The position numbers and the translations under genes are program-made. The notes beneath the pieces were generated by a model, which was not told the DNA's origin, did not search any database, and worked only from the letters and a program-made list of their open reading frames with translations. A stretch of 5,142 nucleotides of DNA, from positions 1-5,142 of the forward strand of contig CAZTXD010000199.1 in NCBI GenBank assembly GCA_964617995.1. The letters are read 5' to 3'. Source of the DNA: CAZTXD01 sp964617995. Its GTDB lineage: Bacteria; Actinomycetota; Acidimicrobiia; Spongiisociales; ZC4RG35. Below are positions 1 to 4,811 of this stretch, piece after piece; the stretch's first letter is position 1, and each line of letters opens with the position of its first letter.

Positions 1-225
1 GAGTCGAGGCACAACCTCTACCACACCGTCGCCGAGCGGTTAGACCAAGAGGGTCGTCTTCACCCCGCGTGGGACATCGAGACCGCCACCGACTTCTTGT
101 GGGCACTGACCTCATGGCAGCTCTGGGAGCTACTGGTCATTGATCAGGGATGGTCGAAAGACGAGTACCTCGATCACCTTCGCACCGTGATGCGTCAAAC
201 CCTGGTGGCTCGGGACACCGACTGA
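1..225 (+). CDS. TetR/AcrR-family transcriptional regulator, C-terminal part (5' end outside window)
   Basis: An open frame runs from the first base to a TGA at 223-225 and gives 74 residues; the start and the N-terminal helix-turn-helix lie left of the window. The visible part resembles the ligand-binding and dimerisation domain of TetR-type repressors. It has an early segment HNLYHTVAERLDQEG (residues 4-18), then the helix pair DFLWALTSWQLWELLV (31-46), then GWSKDEYLDHLRTVMRQTL (50-68). That order, a 'LTS..LWE.LV...GWS...Y' pattern followed by an amphipathic last helix, is what I know from the C-terminus of many actinobacterial TetR proteins. Such proteins repress a nearby gene until a small ligand binds. 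The target here is unknown; the membrane protein gene starting 90 bases downstream on the same strand is one candidate. Without the DNA-binding half the family call rests on this pattern alone. Confidence 0.8.
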   Translation, partial: ESRHNLYHTVAERLDQEGRLHPAWDIETATDFLWALTSWQLWELLVIDQGWSKDEYLDHLRTVMRQTLVARDTD

Positions 226-302
226 TCTGCGTTGCCGGTCACTCGAAGACGGTCCACGCCAACTAGGGAGTTCTCCCGATACCGGTCAGCCGGTCCACGG
301 CA

Positions 303-308
303 TAGCTT
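303..308 (+). promoter_or_regulatory. Putative leaderless promoter -10 box (TAGCTT) of the DUF998 gene
   Basis: TAGCTT is followed by exactly seven bases and then the ATG at 316. A transcript starting at that A would have no leader. There is no Shine-Dalgarno sequence in front of the ATG, which fits. Two other genes in this window have the same arrangement (TAGCCT before 1022, TAGGTT before 2619). No clear -35 box is visible. Confidence 0.55.
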
Positions 309-315
309 CGCCGAC

Positions 316-978
316 ATGGGAACGGAAACGAAGGTAACCGACAGGGCACGGTCTTCCTCGATGCGCCTGCTGGGATATGCAGGGTTCGTCGCCCCGATCG
401 GGTTCACCGTTTCGGCGCTGACGCAAAGCCTGATCAGGTCAGACCACGATCTGTGGCGAGACCCGGTGAGCAAACTCGCCTCCGGTGATCATGGCTGGAT
501 ACAAGACATCACCTTCGTGGTGGCCGGGGTGCTGTTGATGGTGTTTGGCCTTGGTCTTCATTTGACTCTGCGGCCAAAGAGGCACATGGATTCGGGTCCC
601 GGCCTCCTCGGTCTGTTTGGTCTCGGGTTGGTCGCAGCCGGGATCTTTCCCGCCGTCGACTCGACAGGTGCCTTCGTCGAGGATCGCCTTCCACATGTCA
701 TTGCCGGTTTCGTTGCCTTTGCCAGCGCGGGGCTCTCAGCGCTGGCACTGGCTCCGCGGCTGCGTCGGGATCCAGGCTGGAGCGACCTTGCGAGCTACCT
801 ACGTGGCGCCGGCCTTGTCCTGGTTCTCCTGTTTCTCGCCGGAGGGATCCTGGTCCGTCCGCCCGGGGCACCGCTTCACGACTGGCTCGGGTTGTTCCAA
901 TGGGTGTTCCTGGCGGCGTGGTACCCGTTTATCATGGTTCTGGCCACCCGGTTGATTCGAAGCTCCCTCCACCCATAG
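316..978 (+). CDS. DUF998-family integral membrane protein
   Basis: This encodes 220 residues with about six hydrophobic membrane segments, near residues 17-37, 63-84, 95-114, 126-147, 161-180 and 189-211. It matches the DUF998 pattern: a polar stretch with DPVSKLASGDHGWIQDITF (49-67) after the first helix, a GIFPAVDSTG loop (109-118) after the third, and a conserved His at the start of helix 4 (LPHVIAG, 125-131). No biochemical role is established for this family that I can name, so none is claimed; it should sit in the cytoplasmic membrane. I chose the ATG at 316 because the TAGCTT box ends seven bases before it. An upstream TTG at 232 would add 28 residues of Arg-rich, non-membrane sequence and overlap the promoter box. 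An in-frame ATG at 361 is also possible and would still keep the first helix. It follows the TetR fragment by 90 bases. Confidence 0.82.
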   Translation: MGTETKVTDRARSSSMRLLGYAGFVAPIGFTVSALTQSLIRSDHDLWRDPVSKLASGDHGWIQDITFVVAGVLLMVFGLGLHLTLRPKRHMDSGPGLLGLFGLGLVAAGIFPAVDSTGAFVEDRLPHVIAGFVAFASAGLSALALAPRLRRDPGWSDLASYLRGAGLVLVLLFLAGGILVRPPGAPLHDWLGLFQWVFLAAWYPFIMVLATRLIRSSLHP

Positions 979-1004
979 GCCGGACTCCCCAGAAGGCTCC
1001 GGCC
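978..1004. repeat. 7-bp inverted repeat at the end of the DUF998 gene
   Basis: GGCCGGA (978-984) and TCCGGCC (998-1004) are perfect reverse complements separated by 13 bases. The left arm begins on the last base of the DUF998 stop codon and the right arm ends two bases before the TAGCCT box of the next gene. It could be a weak terminator for the upstream gene, although no T-run follows, or a regulator binding site covering the -35 region of the downstream gene. The sequence does not decide between these. Confidence 0.4.
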
Positions 1005-1006
1005 GG

Positions 1007-1012
1007 TAGCCT
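1007..1012 (+). promoter_or_regulatory. Putative leaderless or near-leaderless promoter -10 box (TAGCCT) of the HD-GYP/LuxR gene
   Basis: TAGCCT lies nine bases before the ATG at 1022. A start of transcription about seven bases after the box would leave at most two leader bases (GG). No Shine-Dalgarno motif precedes the ATG. The box sits directly behind the inverted repeat at 978-1004. Confidence 0.5.
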
Positions 1013-1021
1013 TGCACCTGG

Positions 1022-2593
1022 ATGGCAGAGCCAGAGACCGGTATAGACCAGGTCCGGGCCGTCGAAGTGATCGCCTCGATGTGCCTGGCCACCGATCTGG
1101 GGATGGGGCTCCCCCTGGAACATGGCCTGCTCGCCACTTTGACCACGATGCGGCTCTGTGACGTCCTTGGCGTGAACTCGGAAACGGCGTCACAGACCTA
1201 CTACGCCGCTCTCCTCATGCACGCAGGATGCACAACGGAGGCCCAACGTTCGGTCCACATCTTCCACGGCAGCATGACAGAACAAGGCATTCACCGCAGG
1301 TTTGGTTCCGCGTTGCAGGGAGCCGCCGCTGCGGTGGCCTCCCTGCCCGATCCTGAAGCGCGATGGCCGGTCCGGGCCTACCAATACGCGGTGGGGATTC
1401 CCCGGGCCGCCCGATACCGCATACCCTTCTTTCGCGCCTACTGCGAGGTGGCCGAGATGCTGGCCGACCAGCTCGGTCTCTCTCCCTCCATCAGCGGGAT
1501 ACTCCCGCTCATCACCGAGCGTTGGGACGGCCGGAGCCACCTCCGTCGCGCAAAGGGTGACGAGATCCCGATGCCACTCCGAGTCGCCCATGTCGGCTAC
1601 GACGCCGCCTATCAACGACTTGTCGGAGACGACGACCACGTCGTGGACACCATCGGAAGGCGGGGAGGACACGCATTCGATCCGGCCGTCGCCGAGGCCT
1701 TCGTGGCCAACGCTTCCGACATCCTCAATGCCCCGGAGTCGGTGTGGGAGGAGGTGCTGGCGGCGGAGCCGAAACCGTGGCTGAGCCTGAAAGACGAGGC
1801 GATCGACCGTGCCCTGGCTGCGACCGGCGCATTCTCCGATCTGGCCTCCCCTTATCTGTCCGGTCACGCCGCCGAGGTGGGAAAGCTGGCCGCCGCGGCT
1901 GGAGGACTGCTGGGACTAAGCGGCAGCGAGGTCGAAGCGGTTCGTCGCGCCGGATACCTCCACGATGTCGGGAAGGTCGCAGTCCATCCCCGGATATGGG
2001 AGAAGCCAGGGGCGCTCACAAGCGACGAGTGGGAACAGGTGCGGCTCCATCCCTATCACACCGAGCGTGTGTTCGTCCGTTCCCCGTTCCTTGCCCCGCT
2101 CGCAGAGATCGCCTGCGCGCACCACGAGCGACTCGACGGTTCGGGCTACCACAGGGGGATCAACGCTGCCTCCCTTCCACCCGCCACCAGGCTCCTCGCG
2201 GCCGCCGACGCCTTCCACTCCAAGATCGAGCCGCGGGCCTACCGGGAGGCGTTTCCCCCCAAACAGGCCTCCGACATCCTGGCCGAGAAGGCAAGGGAAG
2301 GAAAGCTGGATCCGGAGACGGTTTCCGCAGTCGTTGAGGCGGCCGGACAAGACCCTCCGCGAATGGAGCGACCCGCCGGGCTCACCGAACGGGAGGTTGA
2401 GGTCGTCGCCATGCTCGCTCGGGGGAAGCAGACCAAACAGGTGGCCCGTGCCCTCGGCATCTCGATAAAGACCGCCGACCGTCATATCCAGAACGCATAC
2501 CGCAAGATCGGGGTCTCAACGCGGGCCGGCGCCACACTGTTTGCCGCCGAACACGGGCTGGTGACCTGGGGAGAACTCCCCATTTCCGGCTGA
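1022..2593 (+). CDS. HD-GYP-type phosphohydrolase with C-terminal LuxR helix-turn-helix (tandem HD architecture)
   Basis: This 523-residue cytoplasmic protein has three parts. The C-terminal HD-GYP domain spans about residues 278-440. It has the metal-ligand set expected of the family: H282, the HD pair H314-D315 with GK at 317-318, H343 in RLHP, H367-H368 in AHHERLDGSGYHRG, and D396 in AADAFHS. The usual GYP reads GYH (375-377), which I recall as common in this actinobacterial subgroup. HD-GYP domains typically hydrolyse cyclic dinucleotides such as c-di-GMP; activity here is inferred. Residues 454-515 are a LuxR/GerE-type DNA-binding domain (LTEREVEVVAMLARGK, then a helix-turn-helix to IQNAYRKIGVSTRA). 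Residues 1-200 look like a second, degenerate HD-GYP repeat: LEHG at 32-35, LLMHAGC (64-70) where the HD pair should be, and TERWDG (165-170) followed by IPMPLRVAHVGYDA (182-195). The protein may sense a ligand or nucleotide and act on DNA. The ATG at 1022 is supported by the TAGCCT box. Confidence 0.93.
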   Translation: MAEPETGIDQVRAVEVIASMCLATDLGMGLPLEHGLLATLTTMRLCDVLGVNSETASQTYYAALLMHAGCTTEAQRSVHIFHGSMTEQGIHRRFGSALQGAAAAVASLPDPEARWPVRAYQYAVGIPRAARYRIPFFRAYCEVAEMLADQLGLSPSISGILPLITERWDGRSHLRRAKGDEIPMPLRVAHVGYDAAYQRLVGDDDHVVDTIGRRGGHAFDPAVAEAFVANASDILNAPESVWEEVLAAEPKPWLSLKDEAIDRALAATGAFSDLASPYLSGHAAEVGKLAAAAGGLLGLSGSEVEAVRRAGYLHDVGKVAVHPRIWEKPGALTSDEWEQVRLHPYHTERVFVRSPFLAPLAEIACAHHERLDGSGYHRGINAASLPPATRLLAAADAFHSKIEPRAYREAFPPKQASDILAEKAREGKLDPETVSAVVEAAGQDPPRMERPAGLTEREVEVVAMLARGKQTKQVARALGISIKTADRHIQNAYRKIGVSTRAGATLFAAEHGLVTWGELPISG

Positions 2594-2605
2594 GAGACGA
2601 GCCCG

Positions 2606-2611
2606 TAGGTT
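2606..2611 (+). promoter_or_regulatory. Putative leaderless promoter -10 box (TAGGTT) of the flavoprotein gene
   Basis: TAGGTT is followed by seven bases (CCCGGGA) and the ATG at 2619, the same geometry as at 303-316. It lies in a 25-base gap after the regulator stop codon, so the flavoprotein gene may have its own transcript despite the tight spacing. No Shine-Dalgarno sequence is visible. Confidence 0.55.
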
Positions 2612-2618
2612 CCCGGGA

Positions 2619-3698
2619 ATGGAACGCGTAGAGACACTTGTCATCGGCGGAGGTCAGGCCGGGCTGTCAGTCGGGTACCACCTGGCCCGTCGGAAGCTTC
2701 CGTTCCTCATCGTCGACGCCAACCAGCGAACCGGCGACGCCTGGCGCAACCGTTGGGACTCGCTGCGCCTGTTCACCCCCGCCCGCTACAACGGTCTCGA
2801 CGGGATGCCGTTCCCAGCGCCGCGTCACTCCTTCCCCACCAAAGACGAGTTCGCCGACTACCTGGCGTTGTACGCCACAAGGTTCGAGCTGCCGGTCCGG
2901 CATGGCGTCAGGGTCGAGAAGCTGGCCAAGCGCAACGGCCGTTTCCTGATTAGCGCCGGGCAGGCTGACTTCGAATCCGAGAACGTGGTGGTGGCAATGG
3001 CCAACTATCAGGTGCCGTGGATTCCGCCGTTCGCGAAAGATCTGTCACCACATATCGTGCAGCTTCACGCCGTTGACTATCGCAACCCCGCACAGCTCGG
3101 AGAAGGAGACGTCCTCGTGGTGGGGGCGGGCAACTCCGGGTCGGAGATCGCCCTCGACGTCGTAGACGGCCGCCGGACCCTGCTCTCCGGAGAGCATCCC
3201 GGTTACGTGCCGGTACGGATCGAGAGCATGCTGGGACGTGTGGTGATGACGGTCGCCCTTGGGCTGGTCAACCACCGAGTCCTCACCACGGGCACCCCCG
3301 TCGGTCGCAAGGCAAGCCCCAAGATCCTTTCCCACGGCGGCCCGCTGATCAGGACCAAACCCAAAGATCTCGTTGCCGCAGGTGTCGAGCGCGTTCCCCG
3401 GGTCGTCGGCATGCGTGATGGGTTGCCGCTGCTCGAGGACGAACAGGTAGCAGAGGTAGGCAACGTCATCTGGTGCACCGGGTTCAGACCCGGGTTCGAC
3501 TGGATCGCCCTCCCCGTCTTCGAAGACGGGTGGCCGATTCATAAACGTGGCGCCGTAGCCAGAGAACCGGGCCTGTACTTCGTCGGGCTCATGTTCACCT
3601 ACTCACTGTCATCGGTCATGGTCCAGGGAGTGGGACGGGACGCTGCCTTCGTCGCTGACCGGATCGCGGAGCGAAGCCGGGTACCCGGACCAGTTTGA
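2619..3698 (+). CDS. FAD/NAD(P)-dependent oxidoreductase, flavin-containing monooxygenase-like
   Basis: This 359-residue soluble flavoprotein has two Rossmann dinucleotide-binding motifs: GGGQAG at 10-15 for FAD, right after a hydrophobic strand (VETLVIG), and GAGNSG at 169-174 for NAD(P)H. Between them is WRNRWDSLRLFTP (42-54), typical of YUCCA/FMO-like and Baeyer-Villiger-like enzymes. The segment LHAVDYR (149-155) sits where the FMO fingerprint histidine is expected. NVIWCTGFRPGFDW (282-295) is the family's 'WATGF' motif, with Cys in place of the usual Ala. It is shorter than classical FMOs and BVMOs but in the range of the compact bacterial members, often annotated as putative flavoproteins. 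Such enzymes use NADPH and O2 to oxygenate N, S or carbonyl centres; the substrate cannot be read from the sequence. The start is fixed by the strand before the first glycine motif and by the TAGGTT box. It follows the HD-GYP/LuxR gene by 25 bases. Confidence 0.9.
   Translation: MERVETLVIGGGQAGLSVGYHLARRKLPFLIVDANQRTGDAWRNRWDSLRLFTPARYNGLDGMPFPAPRHSFPTKDEFADYLALYATRFELPVRHGVRVEKLAKRNGRFLISAGQADFESENVVVAMANYQVPWIPPFAKDLSPHIVQLHAVDYRNPAQLGEGDVLVVGAGNSGSEIALDVVDGRRTLLSGEHPGYVPVRIESMLGRVVMTVALGLVNHRVLTTGTPVGRKASPKILSHGGPLIRTKPKDLVAAGVERVPRVVGMRDGLPLLEDEQVAEVGNVIWCTGFRPGFDWIALPVFEDGWPIHKRGAVAREPGLYFVGLMFTYSLSSVMVQGVGRDAAFVADRIAERSRVPGPV
3513..3530. repeat. Perfect 18-bp palindrome inside the flavoprotein gene
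   Basis: CCCGTCTTCGAAGACGGG reads the same on both strands with no spacer. It encodes part of the segment PVFEDGW, so it may be a coincidence of codon choice. A palindrome without a loop fits a dimeric protein-binding site better than a hairpin. Confidence 0.5.
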
Positions 3699-3951
3699 TT
3701 CGATCTCAATGGCTTTCGGAGTCCTTGTCGCCCTACCGGGTCGAATAGCTTGCACTTGGAGTGCTGTAGCCAACATCCGTTCCGCCGTCCAGTTCAAGAC
3801 GCCTTCGCGCGCTGGCCTGAATACCCGACTAACCCCGCAGGCCGCCCGTCTCGAAGCACAAACCGCTAACCCGCCCTCACCCCGACAGCCGGGACCGCAC
3901 CTCGACGACCTCGTAGATGTCGGGGAACGTTCGGCCGTCGATCACGCGGAC
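3699..3951. other. Stretch without a recognisable gene between the flavoprotein and the minus-strand genes
   Basis: I see no convincing gene here. A plus-strand frame from an ATG at 3709 continues to 4038 but its translation is rich in Pro, Arg and Ala without domain features and it has no ribosome site. Position 3746-3751 is a TAGCTT box resembling the promoter boxes upstream, followed by a GTG that meets a TAG two codons later. On the minus strand, 3951 down to 3877 continues in frame after the stop of the 89-residue ORF for 24 more codons (it contains IDGRTFPDIYEVVEVRS), which looks protein-like and may be a gene remnant. Confidence 0.4.
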
Positions 3952-4221
3952 TTAGTACTCCCTGACCCAATGAACACGCAGAGACCCGCCGGTCGGCGGG
4001 TCTCGCACCCAGCCACCGAAGCGACTGGGAGGATATGACTCTAAGGATACTTGACAAGGGGCTGCTGTCGACAGTCCACAGGCAGACGCCAGACACCAGA
4101 ACGTTGAACACAACAGATACTCCTCAACCGGAACTTCATTGCCTTCATCCGGCTCGTGCTCCTCAAATCGACGCGCCAACTCGTCGGCATGATCGAGAAT
4201 GTCTTGGATGGATCGGGGCAT
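3952..4221 (-). CDS. Small protein with the N-terminus of an actinobacterial putative DNA-binding/antitoxin-like family; C-terminal half probably replaced
   Basis: This encodes 89 residues. The first 37 (MPRSIQDILDHADELARRFE, then EEYLL at 33-37) are acidic and helical. From memory they resemble small actinobacterial proteins that continue into a helix-turn-helix ending in a 'GTS..AA.QRYG' motif and are sometimes considered antitoxin-like. That second half is absent: after residue 37 the sequence turns into CSTFWCLASACGLSTAAP and a Gly/Pro/Arg-rich tail. The likely break is near 4111. The gene may therefore be a 5' remnant fused to unrelated DNA. I chose the ATG at 4221 because AGGTGA stands five bases before it; a GTG at 4230 would add three residues. 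The AGGTGA overlaps the stop codon of the upstream 50-residue gene, which suggests translational coupling. The 3' part contains the perfect inverted repeat at 3981-4004. The family call is from recall and is moderate at best. Confidence 0.45.
   Translation of the reverse strand: MPRSIQDILDHADELARRFEEHEPDEGNEVPVEEYLLCSTFWCLASACGLSTAAPCQVSLESYPPSRFGGWVRDPPTGGSLRVHWVREY
3981..4004. repeat. Perfect 10-bp inverted repeat with 4-base loop, terminator-like
   Basis: GAGACCCGCC (3981-3990) and GGCGGGTCTC (3995-4004) are exact reverse complements around GGTC. The stem is GC-rich and would fold strongly in RNA from either strand. It lies between the 3' ends of the plus-strand flavoprotein gene and the minus-strand small genes, where a two-way terminator would be useful. 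No T-run follows on either side, which is common for actinobacterial hairpins but leaves the role unproven. It falls within the last third of the 89-residue minus-strand frame, which supports the view that this part of the frame is not true coding sequence. Confidence 0.5.
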
Positions 4222-4226
4222 TTCTG

Positions 4227-4232
4227 TCACCT
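4227..4232 (-). promoter_or_regulatory. Ribosome binding site AGGTGA for the 89-residue gene
   Basis: On the minus strand AGGTGA is followed by CAGAA and the ATG at 4221. The TGA inside it is the stop codon of the upstream 50-residue gene, so the two reading frames are joined by this site. It decides the ATG over the GTG at 4230. Confidence 0.55.
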
Positions 4233-4379
4233 CAGGAACTTGTCTCTTGCCGGCATAGCGTGGACGATGAACTCCAACCCCTCGGCCGCAGCAACACCGA
4301 TCTCGAGGAGTCTGCGAAACACCTCATCCGGTTCGGCCGGAATGTCGACGGAGTGGGTGATAGCTTCTGCGAGATCCAT
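4227..4379 (-). CDS. Small hypothetical protein, 50 residues, coupled to the next minus-strand gene
   Basis: I do not recognise this protein with certainty. The frame gives 50 residues beginning MDLAEAITHSVDIPAEPDEV, then an amphipathic helix FRRLLEIGVAAAEGLEFIVH (21-40), and ending AMPARDKFLR. It is acidic in the first half, has no membrane segment and no signal peptide. Two things support it as a real gene: GAGGT lies four bases before the ATG, and its stop codon forms part of the ribosome site of the following gene. A longer reading from an upstream start at 4469 would overlap the methyltransferase remnant in another frame and is unlikely. Its pairing with an antitoxin-like N-terminus suggests a two-gene module, possibly toxin-antitoxin-like, but nothing in the sequence shows toxicity or a nuclease motif. 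Confidence 0.5.
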   Translation of the reverse strand: MDLAEAITHSVDIPAEPDEVFRRLLEIGVAAAEGLEFIVHAMPARDKFLR

Positions 4380-4383
4380 CGTT

Positions 4384-4388
4384 ACCTC
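4384..4388 (-). promoter_or_regulatory. Ribosome binding site GAGGT for the 50-residue gene
   Basis: On the minus strand GAGGT is followed by AACG and the ATG at 4379. It fixes this ATG rather than the far upstream start at 4469. Use of a Shine-Dalgarno site here contrasts with the leaderless-type starts of the plus-strand genes. Confidence 0.5.
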
Positions 4389-4413
4389 ACGACCGGGCGG
4401 AAAGCACGTTGGC

Positions 4414-4811
4414 TCACGGTAACGAAGAGTTCTGAGCCGTCGGCCTGACGGACCGAGGACGCGACGCAACGAAGTACGCCACCGAGCCGGTTGGAGTTTC
4501 TATCTCCACATCACGGAAGTGTTCCTCGAGCATCGCCCGGAGACCATCAACGTCGTCATAGCGGTTGTCGAATCCGCCCTGAAGGTTGGCGAGGCGAAGG
4601 AACGTGCGCGCTGCCCAAGTGTGTCTTGCCGAGAGTCCGAGGACGGTTCCCCGAACAGCACACCGTCGAGGGTCAGAACCGAAGCGATGTTCTTGATGGC
4701 CGGAGCCTTCGCGGTCAAGGGTCCGGGGAGGCAATGGATTACGTGAGTCAGAGCAGCCGAGTCGAACGGTCCTTGAAGGGGTAGGGGTTCGAGAACGTTT
4801 GCCCTGACCAT
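4414..4811 (-). pseudogene. Class I SAM-dependent methyltransferase, C-terminal half, frameshifted and N-terminally truncated
   Basis: Two minus-strand frames join into one protein. The first, from the ATG at 4811, reads RANVLEPLPL, FDSAALTHVIHCLPG and then KAPAIKNIASVLTLDGVLFG. This is the middle of a Rossmann methyltransferase, with the 'FDS....LHC.PG' and 'L.pdGvLFG' strands. After the GGGG run at 4652-4649 the match moves to the -1 frame: TVLGLSARHTWAARTFLRLA, DDVDGLRAMLEEHFRDVEIE, TGSVAYFVASRPR, ending at the TGA at 4414. One extra G would restore a continuous ~132-residue reading (LFG-GTVLG). The N-terminal part that should carry the glycine-rich SAM-binding loop is missing; the sequence before the ATG does not look like it. 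Family members I recall are roughly 200 residues or more. It is therefore probably inactive, unless the frameshift is a sequencing error and the N-terminus lies elsewhere. The 50-residue gene starts 34 bases downstream. Confidence 0.65.

Noticed and set aside
232..315. Upstream TTG start for the DUF998 protein
   Set aside because: It adds an Arg-rich stretch unlike the family and runs through the promoter-like TAGCTT box; the ATG at 316 fits better.
1190..1867. Minus-strand frame of 225 codons inside the regulator gene
   Set aside because: It is opposite well-supported HD-GYP/LuxR coding sequence; long antisense frames are usual in GC-rich DNA.
3709..4038. Plus-strand frame of 109 codons after the flavoprotein gene
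   Set aside because: No ribosome site or promoter box at its ATG, low-complexity Pro/Arg/Ala-rich translation, and no recognisable motif.
4035..4448. Plus-strand frame of 137 codons, preceded by GGGAGG
   Set aside because: The GGAGG stands only two bases from the ATG, the translation has no domain-like character, and it lies opposite the two coupled minus-strand genes that have proper ribosome sites.
4649..4652. Programmed -1 ribosomal frameshift in the methyltransferase
   Set aside because: The GGGG run lacks a full slippery heptamer and no clear downstream stimulatory structure is visible; the missing N-terminus also points to decay.
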